The position numbers were made by a program, and so were the translations under genes. DNA of 64,000 nt, from the NCBI RefSeq assembly GCF_900637185.1, contig NZ_LR134352.1:4268001-4332000 (forward strand), in the 5' to 3' direction. Source of the DNA: Nocardia asteroides (GTDB lineage: Bacteria > Actinomycetota > Actinomycetes > Mycobacteriales > Mycobacteriaceae). The notes under the pieces were generated by a model that saw nothing but the letters and a program-made list of their open reading frames with translations, made no database searches and was not told the origin of the DNA. Shown piece after piece: positions 56,421 to 64,000 of this stretch (position 1 is the stretch's first letter; the number at the start of each line of letters is the position of its first letter).

Positions 56421-57920
56421 TCAGTCCATCGTCGGGATGACGAAGGCGTTGGACTCCTTCAGTCCCGCGGGCCAGCGCTGGGTGACCGTCTTGGTCTTGG
56501 TGTAGAAGCGGATCGAGTCCGGGCCGTGCTGGTTCAGGTCGCCGAAGCCCGAGCGCTTCCAGCCGCCGAAGGTGTAGTAGGCGATCGGCACCGGGATCGG
56601 CACATTGATGCCGACCATGCCGACCTGCACGCGGGCGGCGAAGTCGCGGGCGGTGTCGCCGTCGCGGGTGAAGATGGCGACACCGTTGCCGTACTCGTGC
56701 TCGTCGGCCAGGCGCAGCGCCTCCTCGTAGTCACCGGCGCGCACGACGGTGACCACCGGGCCGAAGATCTCCTCCTGGTAGATGCGCATGTCGGCGGTGA
56801 CACGGTCGAACAGGGTGGCGCCGACGAAGTAGCCGTCCTCGGCACCCTCGACCACCAGACCACGACCGTCGACGACCAGCTCGGCGCCCTCGTCGATGCC
56901 GATCTGGACGTAGTTGTTCACCCGGGCCACGCCGTCGGCGCCGACCAGCGGGCCGAAGTCGGCGCCCGGATCGTCGGAGCGGCCGACATTGAGCTTGTGC
57001 ACCCGCTCGGTCAGCTTGGCGACCAGCCGATCGGCGGTCTCCTCCCCCACCGGCACGGCCACCGAGATCGCCATGCACCGCTCACCCGCCGAGCCGTACC
57101 CGGCGCCGATGAGCTGGTCGGCGACATCGTCGAGGTCGGCGTCGGGCATGACGATCGCGTGGTTCTTCGCGCCGCCGAAGCACTGGGCGCGCTTGCCGTT
57201 GGCGGTCGCGGTCTCGTAGATGTACTGCGCGATCGGGGTCGAGCCGACGAAGCCGACCGCCTTGATCCGCGGGTCGCGCAGGATGGTGTCGACGGCTTCC
57301 TTGTCGCCGTTGACCACGTTGAACACCCCCGGCGGCAGACCCGCCTCGAGGAACAGCTCGGCCAGCCGCAGCGGCACCGACGGGTCACGCTCGGACGGCT
57401 TGAGCACGAACGCGTTACCGCAGGCCAGCGCCGGTCCGGCCTTCCACAGCGGGATCATCGCCGGGAAGTTGAACGGGGTGATGCCCGCGACCACACCCAG
57501 CGGCTGCCGCATCGAGTACACGTCGATGCCGGTGCCCGCGCTCTCGCTGTACTCACCCTTGAGCAGGTGCGGGATACCGACCGCGAACTCGATGACCTCG
57601 AGGCCGCGCTGGATGTCGCCCTTGGCGTCGGCGATGGTCTTGCCGTGTTCGGAGGACAGCAGGGCGGCCAGGCTGTCGATCTCGTCGTTGACCAGCGTCA
57701 GGAACTTCATCAGCACCCTGGCCCGCTTCTGCGGGTTGAACGCCGCCCACACCTGCTGCGCGGCGGCCGCGTCGGCGATGACCGCCTCGACCTCGGCCGC
57801 GGTGGCCAGCGGCACGCGGGCCTGCACCTGGCCGGTGTTCGGGTCGAAGACGTCGCCGAACCGGCCGGAGGTTCCGGAGGTGTGCTGCCCGGCGATGAAG
57901 TGGGTGAGTTCGCGAACCAT
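56421..57920 (-). CDS. mmsA: CoA-acylating methylmalonate-semialdehyde dehydrogenase
   Basis: A 499-residue aldehyde dehydrogenase that converts methylmalonate semialdehyde to propionyl-CoA. The nucleotide region is GITPFNFPAMIPLWK, the catalytic Cys is in GSAGERCMAISVAV, and FGGAKNHAIVMPDAD replaces the general-base Glu motif, as usual for CoA-acylating enzymes. AAGG precedes ATG 57920; a longer frame upstream is not needed. It is the first gene of the nine-gene run. Confidence 0.95.
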   Translation of the reverse strand: MVRELTHFIAGQHTSGTSGRFGDVFDPNTGQVQARVPLATAAEVEAVIADAAAAQQVWAAFNPQKRARVLMKFLTLVNDEIDSLAALLSSEHGKTIADAKGDIQRGLEVIEFAVGIPHLLKGEYSESAGTGIDVYSMRQPLGVVAGITPFNFPAMIPLWKAGPALACGNAFVLKPSERDPSVPLRLAELFLEAGLPPGVFNVVNGDKEAVDTILRDPRIKAVGFVGSTPIAQYIYETATANGKRAQCFGGAKNHAIVMPDADLDDVADQLIGAGYGSAGERCMAISVAVPVGEETADRLVAKLTERVHKLNVGRSDDPGADFGPLVGADGVARVNNYVQIGIDEGAELVVDGRGLVVEGAEDGYFVGATLFDRVTADMRIYQEEIFGPVVTVVRAGDYEEALRLADEHEYGNGVAIFTRDGDTARDFAARVQVGMVGINVPIPVPIAYYTFGGWKRSGFGDLNQHGPDSIRFYTKTKTVTQRWPAGLKESNAFVIPTMD

Positions 57921-57974
57921 GCCAGTCCTTGTCGTGGGTCGATGCGCAGTGCGCAGTTGCAGGGGATCCAATAG

Positions 57975-58046
57975 TTGGATGTCCAAGCACTTTGTACCAT
58001 GGCATCGCTATTGGCGGTTTGTCAATGGCTGATCCGACTATTGACA
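57975..58046. promoter_or_regulatory. Divergent promoter region with inverted repeats
   Basis: In the 186-bp gap between mmsA and the divergent acyl-CoA dehydrogenase, TTGGATGTCCAA at 57975-57986 is a 12-bp inverted repeat (5-bp arms). The arms TGTCAAT (58020-58026) and ATTGACA (58040-58046) are exact complements. The region is AT-richer and probably holds both promoters and a regulator site. Confidence 0.5.
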
Positions 58047-58106
58047 GAATGCCAACAGGGTGTCCACTCTGGTGCGCAGGACATCGATCACTGGGAAAGG
58101 ACCCCG

Positions 58107-59264
58107 ATGAGCACCGCCGATACCGACCGCGGCACCGACGCCGAGTCGGAGCTGCAGGGCCTGGCCGAACTGGCCCGCACCTTCTTCACGAACACCGTCG
58201 CGCCGCATCGCGAGGAGTTCGCCGCGCAGGGGTTCCCCAGCCGGGAGGTCTACCGGCAGGCCGGCGAGCTCGGCCTGCTGTGCATGTCGATTCCCGAGGA
58301 ATACGGCGGCGGCGGTGGCACTTTCGCGCACGAGGCGGTGCTGTTCACCGAGCAGGTCAAGGGCGGCGACTCCTCGATGCAGCTCGGCGTGCACACCGGG
58401 ATCGTGCCGCACTACATCCTGGCTTACGCCTCGGAGGAGAACAAGAAGCGCTGGCTGCCCAAGCTCGCCTCCGGCGAGTGGATCGGCGCCATCGCGATGA
58501 CCGAGCCCGGCACCGGCTCCGACCTGCAGAACATCGCCACCAAGGCGGTCAAGGACGGCGACGACTACCTGATCACCGGCGCCAAGACCTTCATCTCCAA
58601 CGGCCGCAACTGCGACCTGCTGATCATCGCGGTGAAGACCGACCCGACCCAGGGCGCCAAGGGCGTGTCGCTGGTGGTCGCCGAGGTCGCCGACGACACC
58701 CCCGGCTTCGAGCGCGGCAGGCTGCTCAAGAAGGTCGGCCAGAAGGGCCAGGACACCACCGAGCTGTTCTTCGACGGGTTGCGGGTCCCGCAGGCCAACC
58801 TGCTCGGCGCCGAGGGCGAGGGCTTCATCCAGCTGATGCAGCAGCTGCCCCAGGAGCGGCTGATCTGCGGCGTGGCGGCCGCCGCGGCGATCGAGGCCGC
58901 CGTGGCCGAGACGCTGGCATACGTCAAGCAGCGCAACGCTTTCGGCAAGCCGCTGTTCGCCATGCAGAACACCCGTTTCGAGCTGGCCGACTGCGCGACC
59001 ATCGCCGAGGTGGTACGCACCTTCGTCGACTCCGCCGTCGACAAGCACCTGCGCGGGCAGCTGGATGTGAAGACCGCGGCCATGGTCAAGTACTGGACCA
59101 CCGATCAGCAGTCTCAGGTGATCGACCGGTGCGTCCAGCTGCACGGCGGCTACGGCTACATGGAGGAGTACCCGATCGCGCGCATGTGGGCCGACGGGCG
59201 CATCTCGCGCATCTACGCCGGCGCCAACGAGGTCATGAAGGACCTCATCGCCCGCTTCCTCTGA
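58107..59264 (+). CDS. Acyl-CoA dehydrogenase (LCAD/FadE-like)
   Basis: A 385-residue flavoprotein. Motifs are AMTEPGTGSDLQNIAT, FISNGRNCDLLIIAVKTD and LHGGYGYMEEYPIARMW. At the usual short-chain catalytic position the sequence reads RIYAGANEVMK (Ala, not Glu), so the base is more likely the Glu in LPQERLICG, as in long-chain and isovaleryl-CoA dehydrogenases. GGGAAAGGA precedes ATG 58107. It is divergent from the valine operon and convergent with a TetR gene. Confidence 0.93.
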   Translation: MSTADTDRGTDAESELQGLAELARTFFTNTVAPHREEFAAQGFPSREVYRQAGELGLLCMSIPEEYGGGGGTFAHEAVLFTEQVKGGDSSMQLGVHTGIVPHYILAYASEENKKRWLPKLASGEWIGAIAMTEPGTGSDLQNIATKAVKDGDDYLITGAKTFISNGRNCDLLIIAVKTDPTQGAKGVSLVVAEVADDTPGFERGRLLKKVGQKGQDTTELFFDGLRVPQANLLGAEGEGFIQLMQQLPQERLICGVAAAAAIEAAVAETLAYVKQRNAFGKPLFAMQNTRFELADCATIAEVVRTFVDSAVDKHLRGQLDVKTAAMVKYWTTDQQSQVIDRCVQLHGGYGYMEEYPIARMWADGRISRIYAGANEVMKDLIARFL

Positions 59265-59287
59265 GGGAGCCGTCCGCGCCTACGGAG

Positions 59288-59896
59288 TCACCGGGTGAGA
59301 ATCGGGACGATGTAGGCGCGGGCATAGGCCGCCAGCGCGTCCGGTGAGCCGGTGTCGACGGTGCCGACCGGCTGCAGGATCAGCGAGTGCACCACCCGGC
59401 AGACGACCTCGACGCGCGCGGTGAGATCCGGGATCTCCGGAAAACGGTTGTCCTCCAGCACCTTCGCGACGATCTCGGTCGAGGCCGCCACCGAGAGCAG
59501 GAAGAACGACGCGCCGTCCACGGTGAGCTGGGGCAGCAGCCGGTCGGCCTCGAGGGTGAGCAGCCGCTCCACCAGCGGGTGGGCCCGCCAGCGGGTGATC
59601 ACGGTGCTGAACACCTCCACGACGATGTCGTCGAAGCGGTCGTGGCGGGCCGGGATCTCCCGCAGATCCTCGAGCAGCCGCCGGACCTCGCGCTCGAAGG
59701 CCGCGCGCACCACGTCGTCGCGCGAACCGATGCGGCGGTAGACGGTCGCCCGGTCGACGTCGGCCGCGCGGGCGATGTCCTCGATCGTCGTCTTCCGCAC
59801 GCCGACCTGCTGGAACTGAATGAGAGCGGCGTCGAGGATCCGTTCTTCGACCGAGTCGGTGGGTGAATCTCCCGAGGTCGCGGCGGTGGAAAGCAC
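59288..59896 (-). CDS. TetR-family regulator
   Basis: About 202 residues; HTH TTIEDIARAADVDRATVYRRI. GTG 59896 is chosen since the frame upstream (to 60013) would include a Cys-rich non-family sequence and cross the operator and the divergent start. An 8-bp-arm inverted repeat lies in the gap. It probably represses the divergent diiron protein-reductase-aldehyde dehydrogenase-monooxygenase operon. Confidence 0.88.
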   Translation of the reverse strand: MLSTAATSGDSPTDSVEERILDAALIQFQQVGVRKTTIEDIARAADVDRATVYRRIGSRDDVVRAAFEREVRRLLEDLREIPARHDRFDDIVVEVFSTVITRWRAHPLVERLLTLEADRLLPQLTVDGASFFLLSVAASTEIVAKVLEDNRFPEIPDLTARVEVVCRVVHSLILQPVGTVDTGSPDALAAYARAYIVPILTR

Positions 59897-59951
59897 GACT
59901 CGACGGTAGCAGGCCGACCGATCACCGATCACCACCGCGGAACAACCTTCC

Positions 59952-59980
59952 GTGCAACATTGCGATACTTTTTGTTGCAC
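59952..59980. promoter_or_regulatory. Inverted-repeat operator candidate
   Basis: GTGCAACA (59952-59959) and TGTTGCAC (59973-59980) are exact 8-bp complements around a 13-bp AT-rich spacer, 14 bp before ATG 59995. The spacing and place fit a TetR site over the operon promoter. Confidence 0.65.
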
Positions 59981-59994
59981 TGTACGGTCAAGGC

Positions 59995-60876
59995 ATGGCT
60001 GATAACAGTGCAACGGCGCGCTCCTATCAGGAAGAGGCGCACGCGATTCAGGCCCGGGATGTGCATTTCGACTTCTCGTCGGTGCCCATGCACTACATCC
60101 CCGGGGAGGTGCTGGCCACGCATGTCACCAATGTGATGCACCTGGTCCTGCCCGAAGGGGAACGGGCGATGGCCGACTGCCTCGCCGAGGCGCTGCCCTA
60201 TATCGACGACGAGCGGCTGCGGGAGGAGGTCACCGGCTTCATCGGCCAGGAGTCCATGCACGCCAGCAGTCACGAAGGCGCCCGCAGGCATCTGCAGTCG
60301 ATCGGGCTCGACGTGGACTCCTACGTGGCGAAGGTGGCCTGGCTGGTCGACCGGGTGCTCGGCGATCAAGGGCTGACCGGGCGCGCCAAGGAGCAGTGGC
60401 TGAAGGAACGGCTCGGGCTGTTCGCGGGGATGGAGCATTTCACCGCCGTGATCGGCGAGTGGCTGCTCGAGTCCGAGATTCTCGCCGAGCTCGGCATGGA
60501 CCCCACGATGCTGGATCTGGTGCGCTGGCACGGGGCCGAGGAGGTCGAGCACCGCAGCGTGGTCTTCGACGCCTACATGCATGTCGACGGCGGCTACGCC
60601 CGGCGGGTGCGCACCGGCCTGCTCGCCAGCGGAACGCTGCTGCCGCTGTTCGTGATCTCGACGGCGTACCTGTATCGCAAGGACCCCAGCACCGACAAGG
60701 GCCGGTCGTGGGCGAGGCAGTTCGTCAGCGCCACCGCGCGCGGGGTGATTCCCAGCTTCACCACCTTCGTCACCGAGATGCCGCGCTATCTGCGGCCGGG
60801 ATTCCATCCGTCCCAGCTGGGGTCGATGGACAATGCCCTGCGCTACCTGGCGCACTCCCCGGCGGCCCGCGCGTGA
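59995..60876 (+). CDS. PF10118-type metal-dependent protein, predicted diiron
   Basis: A 293-residue protein of the family labelled predicted metal-dependent hydrolase. The putative ligands look like a ferritin-type diiron site rather than a hydrolase: Glu54, then E-x-x-H with Glu86/His89 in GQESMHASSH, Glu147 in GMEHFT, and E-x-x-H with Glu183/His186 in AEEVEHRS. A hydrophobic LLASGTLLPLFVISTAYL near the C-terminus may be membrane-associated. The stop overlaps the reductase GTG (GTGA, 60873-60876). Direct coupling to an electron-transfer protein suggests an oxygenase or desaturase. Confidence 0.8.
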   Translation: MADNSATARSYQEEAHAIQARDVHFDFSSVPMHYIPGEVLATHVTNVMHLVLPEGERAMADCLAEALPYIDDERLREEVTGFIGQESMHASSHEGARRHLQSIGLDVDSYVAKVAWLVDRVLGDQGLTGRAKEQWLKERLGLFAGMEHFTAVIGEWLLESEILAELGMDPTMLDLVRWHGAEEVEHRSVVFDAYMHVDGGYARRVRTGLLASGTLLPLFVISTAYLYRKDPSTDKGRSWARQFVSATARGVIPSFTTFVTEMPRYLRPGFHPSQLGSMDNALRYLAHSPAARA

Positions 60877-61904
60877 GCGCCCCCGCCCAGGTGGCGACGC
60901 CGGGCCTGCGGGCGCTCGGCGCGGCGGTCGACGTCTACAAGAAGGTGTTCACCCGGCCCGCGATCTCGCCGCCACACCCGGTGCGGCACACCGGTTTCGA
61001 CCTCGACGTCGTCGTCGGATCGGTCCGGGCCGAGACCGCCGACGTGGTGAGCCTGTCGCTGACCCGCCCCGGCGGCGGACTACTGCCCGCGTGGCGCCCC
61101 GGCTCGCACCTCGACGTGTTCCTGCCCTCGGGGCGGCAGCGCCAATACTCGCTGTGCGGCGATCCAGGCGACCGGTCCGGCTACCGGATCGCGGTCCGCC
61201 GCCTCGACGACGGCGACGGCGGTTCCCGCGAGATGCACACGCTGCGGGCAGGCGATGCGCTGCGGATCCGTGGCCCGCGCAATGCGTTCCCCTTCGTCGC
61301 GTCCGCGCCGTCCTACCTGTTCGTCGCCGCCGGCATCGGCATCACGCCGATCCTGCCGATGGCGCGGGCGGCGGGCGAGCGCGGCAGGCTGGTGTATCTG
61401 GGCCGCTCCCGCGACACCATGCCGTTTCTCGGCGAGGTCCCGGCGAACACCGAGATACTGCCCGACGACGAGACCGGCACACCCGACATCCCCGCCGTAC
61501 TCGCCACCGCGGCGCCCGGCGCCGCCGTCTACGTCTGCGGCCCGCCCCCGGTGCTCGACCTCGCCCAGCGCACCCTGTTCACGCTCAACCCGACCGCGTC
61601 CCTGCACACCGAACTGTTCTCGGCGCGCCCGGTCACCGACGGACGCGAATTCGACCTCACCCTGGCCCGCACCGGGCGCACGGTGCGCGTCGGCAGTGCC
61701 GAGACCGCGCTCGACGCGATCCGGCGGGTGCGCCCCGACGTCGTCTACTCGTGCAGGCAGGGCTTCTGCGGCACCTGCAAGACCCGCGTCCTCGGCGGCG
61801 AGGTCGAGCACCGCGACCGGCTGCTCACCGCGACCGAGCGCGCCGATCACCTCCTGACCTGTGTGTCACGGTCCGCCGGCGACGCGCTCACGCTGGACCT
61901 CTGA
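60873..61904 (+). CDS. FNR/2Fe-2S ferredoxin fusion reductase
   Basis: A 343-residue phthalate-dioxygenase-reductase-like protein. The flavin site is RQYSLCGD, the NAD(P) segment is AGIGITPILPMARA with VCGPPPVLD, and the C-terminal plant-type ferredoxin has C-x4-C-x2-C in SCRQGFCGTCKTR plus a final Cys in LTCVSRS. It passes electrons from NAD(P)H to a partner oxygenase, most simply the overlapping diiron protein. GTG 60873 start. Confidence 0.93.
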   Translation: MSAPAQVATPGLRALGAAVDVYKKVFTRPAISPPHPVRHTGFDLDVVVGSVRAETADVVSLSLTRPGGGLLPAWRPGSHLDVFLPSGRQRQYSLCGDPGDRSGYRIAVRRLDDGDGGSREMHTLRAGDALRIRGPRNAFPFVASAPSYLFVAAGIGITPILPMARAAGERGRLVYLGRSRDTMPFLGEVPANTEILPDDETGTPDIPAVLATAAPGAAVYVCGPPPVLDLAQRTLFTLNPTASLHTELFSARPVTDGREFDLTLARTGRTVRVGSAETALDAIRRVRPDVVYSCRQGFCGTCKTRVLGGEVEHRDRLLTATERADHLLTCVSRSAGDALTLDL

Positions 61905-61925
61905 CCGCGAAAGGCCTGGTCCCCC

Positions 61926-63413
61926 ATGACTTCCCTGCTCTCCGACCGTTCCGCCACCTTCGACGTGCACAACCCGGCGACCGGCGCGGTCGTCGGCACC
62001 TACCCGATCCACGACGCCGCCGCCGTCGACGCGGCGGTCGAGCGGGCTGCTGCGGCGGCGGCGCATTGGCGGGCCGCCGGTTTCGCCGGACGCGCCCGGC
62101 ACCTGGATCGCTGGCGTGCCGAGATCACCCGTGGCCGTGCCGAACTCGCCCGGCTCATCCACCTCGAGATGGGCAAGCCGGTCCCCGACGCGGCACTCGA
62201 GATCGTGATGGCGCTGGAACACCTGCGCTGGGCGGCCCACCATGCCGAGGAGGTGCTCGGTTCCCGTTCGGTGACGCCGAGTCTGCTCACCCTCAATCAC
62301 GCGTGCCGCGTCGAGTACCGCCCGTTCGGCGTCGTCGGGGTGATCGGCCCGTGGAACTATCCCGTGTTCACCCCGCTCGGCTCGATCTCCTTCGCGCTGG
62401 CCGCGGGGAACACGGTGGTGTTCAAGCCGAGCGAGTACACCCCCGGGGTCGGCCGGTGGCTGGCCGCGGCGTTCGCGCGCGCCGTCCCCGAGTCGGGCGC
62501 GTTCGAGGTCGTCACCGGTGACGGTGCCACCGGGGCCGCGCTGTGCCGCAGCAAGGTCGGCAAGATCGGGTTCACCGGGTCCACCGAGACCGGCAAGCGG
62601 GTGATGGCGGCCTGCGCGGAGCGGCTCACCCCGGTGCTCATGGAATGCGGCGGCAAGGACGCGCTGGTGGTCGACGCCGACGCCGACCTCGGTGCCGCCG
62701 CCGACGCGGCGCTGTGGGGCGGGATGGCCAACGCCGGGCAGACCTGCCTGGGCGTGGAACGGGTCTACGTGCACACCGAGGTCTACGACGCGTTCCTCAC
62801 CGAACTGCTGTCGCGGGCCGAGGGCGTGCGCGCGGGCACCGGGGCGGCGAAGATCGGCCCGATCACCATGCCGAAGCAGCTCGACGTGATCCGGCGCCAT
62901 CTGACCGACGCCGTGGCACGCGGCGGTCGCGCGCTGCTGGGCGGGATCGATGCCGTCGAGGGACAGTTCGTGCAGCCGACGATCCTGGTCGACGTGCCGG
63001 AGGACGCGCTCGCGATCACCGAGGAGACCTTCGGACCCACCCTGACCGTCACCCGGGTGGCGTCGATGGACGAGGCGGTCGAGCGGGTCAACGCCGCCGA
63101 GTACGGACTCGGCGCCACCGTCTTCGCCCGCAGGCACGGCGACGCCATCGCCGACCGCATCGAGGCCGGCGGTACCTCGATCAACGCCTACGTCGCCCAC
63201 GCCACCATCCCGGCGCTGCCGCTGGGCGGCGTGCGCTCCGCGGGCTTCGGCCGGGTGCACGGCCCGGACGGGCTGCGCGAGTTCACCTACGCGAAAGCGA
63301 CCACGCGGCAACGTTTCCCGTCGCCGCTGGCGCTCACGACATTCACCCGCGGCACCGCGGTCGACACCGTCGTCGACCGCCTCGTCTCGGTGCTGCACGG
63401 AAGGATCGGCTGA
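61926..63413 (+). CDS. Aldehyde dehydrogenase
   Basis: A 495-residue NAD(P)-dependent aldehyde dehydrogenase. Key motifs are IGPWNYPVFTPLG, GFTGSTETGKRV, MECGGKDALVV (general base Glu) and NAGQTCLGVERV (catalytic Cys). It oxidises an aldehyde, presumably from the oxygenation pathway around it, to an acid. It lies 21 bp after the reductase gene and 3 bp before the monooxygenase gene. Confidence 0.93.
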   Translation: MTSLLSDRSATFDVHNPATGAVVGTYPIHDAAAVDAAVERAAAAAAHWRAAGFAGRARHLDRWRAEITRGRAELARLIHLEMGKPVPDAALEIVMALEHLRWAAHHAEEVLGSRSVTPSLLTLNHACRVEYRPFGVVGVIGPWNYPVFTPLGSISFALAAGNTVVFKPSEYTPGVGRWLAAAFARAVPESGAFEVVTGDGATGAALCRSKVGKIGFTGSTETGKRVMAACAERLTPVLMECGGKDALVVDADADLGAAADAALWGGMANAGQTCLGVERVYVHTEVYDAFLTELLSRAEGVRAGTGAAKIGPITMPKQLDVIRRHLTDAVARGGRALLGGIDAVEGQFVQPTILVDVPEDALAITEETFGPTLTVTRVASMDEAVERVNAAEYGLGATVFARRHGDAIADRIEAGGTSINAYVAHATIPALPLGGVRSAGFGRVHGPDGLREFTYAKATTRQRFPSPLALTTFTRGTAVDTVVDRLVSVLHGRIG

Positions 63414-63416
63414 CCC

Positions 63417-64000
63417 ATGCCCACAGAACACAGGCACATCGTCGTGCTCGGCGCCGGTTTCGGCGGTATCGGGCTGACGATCAAACTGCGCGAGGCCGGC
63501 TTCGACGACATCGTCGTGCTCGAGCGCGCCGACGACATCGGCGGCACCTGGCAGGCCAACACCTACCCGGGCTGCGCCTGCGATGTGCCGTCGCAGCTCT
63601 ACAGCTATTCCTTCGCCCCCAACCCGTCCTGGTCGCGCACCTACGGCAAGCAGTCCGAGATCCTGGCGTACCTGCGTTCGGTCGCGCAGCGCTTCGATGT
63701 GCTGCGGCACGTGCGGCTGGGTACCGAACTGCTCGCGGCCCGCTGGGACGAGGACGGGTCGGTGTGGCGGATCGAGACCTCGCGCGGCGAGCTCACCGCC
63801 GACTACTTCCTCTCGGCCGCGGGCATCTTCGCCGAGGCGAAGTACCCGTCGCTGCCCGGCCTGGAATCGTTCGAGGGCACCGCGTTCCACTCGCTGCACT
63901 GGGACCACGACCACGATCTGACCGGCGAGCGGGTCGCGGTCATCGGCACCGGCGCCTCGGCGGTGCAGTTCGTGCCCGAGATCCAGCCGAAGGTGGCGGC
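63417..64000 (+). CDS. Baeyer-Villiger-type flavin monooxygenase, cut by the window edge
   Basis: The first ~194 residues of a flavin-containing monooxygenase. LGAGFGGIGLTIKLREAG is the FAD site, the F-x-G-x3-H-x3-W fingerprint reads FEGTAFHSLHW, and GTGASAVQFVPEIQP is the NADPH site, where the window ends. It resembles the monooxygenase at 30089-31537. ATG 63417 follows GGAAGGA. The 3' end lies outside the window. Confidence 0.9.
   Translation, partial: MPTEHRHIVVLGAGFGGIGLTIKLREAGFDDIVVLERADDIGGTWQANTYPGCACDVPSQLYSYSFAPNPSWSRTYGKQSEILAYLRSVAQRFDVLRHVRLGTELLAARWDEDGSVWRIETSRGELTADYFLSAAGIFAEAKYPSLPGLESFEGTAFHSLHWDHDHDLTGERVAVIGTGASAVQFVPEIQPKVA

Noticed and set aside
58107..59264. Inactive acyl-CoA dehydrogenase because of Ala in RIYAGANE
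   Set aside because: LCAD/IVD-type enzymes have their base earlier in the chain; a Glu is present in LPQERL, so activity is expected.

Overview
The window is very GC-rich, densely coded DNA with frequent GTG starts and many 4-bp start/stop overlaps. It carries an F420-type (deazaflavin) oxidoreductase, a UsfY-like protein, a family 5 uracil-DNA glycosylase, a full-length carboxylic acid reductase, many lipid and branched-chain acyl-CoA genes and ten TetR regulators. This mix fits a mycolic-acid actinomycete, most likely Nocardia or a close relative. The genus is an inference from gene content, not proven. I saw no rRNA or tRNA gene, CRISPR array or intact mobile element.

Layout. 0-9 kb: a PfkB-fold protein that has lost its catalytic Asp, a GTP cyclohydrolase II-like protein, a long-chain fatty acyl-CoA ligase, a PEBP-family protein, an M20 peptidase, a membrane-anchored EEP phosphatase/nuclease, and a TetR/alpha-beta hydrolase divergon. 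8.8-15.5 kb: the most unusual locus. Five same-strand genes match the uncharacterised Salmonella STM4015-STM4014-STM4013-STM4012-STM4011 families (leucine-rich protein, ATP-grasp enzyme, alkaline-phosphatase-superfamily hydrolase, HemN-like radical SAM protein, second radical SAM protein with extra cysteines). Facing away from them is a translationally coupled pair, a DUF6745-type protein and a small His-rich protein. 15.4-28 kb: housekeeping and accessory genes (OsmC, methyltransferase, two exported proteins, AraC regulator, sugar porter, PPK2, sirtuin, membrane proteins, F420 oxidoreductase, UsfY-like).

27.8-46.3 kb is an oxidative-metabolism island. It contains an alpha/beta hydrolase - Baeyer-Villiger-type monooxygenase - GMC oxidoreductase - DUF4334 operon, a DUF4334 - zinc alcohol dehydrogenase - TetR operon, an MpaB-type oxygenase, an FAD-dependent oxidoreductase, and a carboxylesterase - carboxylic acid reductase operon. 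Six TetR genes lie between 32.4 and 41.3 kb, and several face palindromic operator candidates that can be read by eye. 46.3-48.4 kb: UdgB, DUF488, a short AT-richer gap and an SRPBCC protein.

48-58 kb is one nine-gene minus-strand run. It joins valine/isobutyrate degradation (methylmalonate-semialdehyde dehydrogenase, acyl-CoA dehydrogenase, 3-hydroxyisobutyryl-CoA hydrolase, 3-hydroxyisobutyrate dehydrogenase, enoyl-CoA hydratase) to a FadA/FadB-type beta-oxidation pair, and ends with a TetR gene and the SRPBCC gene. A second acyl-CoA dehydrogenase is divergent from it. 59.3-64 kb: a TetR gene faces an operon of a predicted diiron protein, its apparent FNR-ferredoxin reductase, an aldehyde dehydrogenase and a second Baeyer-Villiger-type monooxygenase cut by the window edge.
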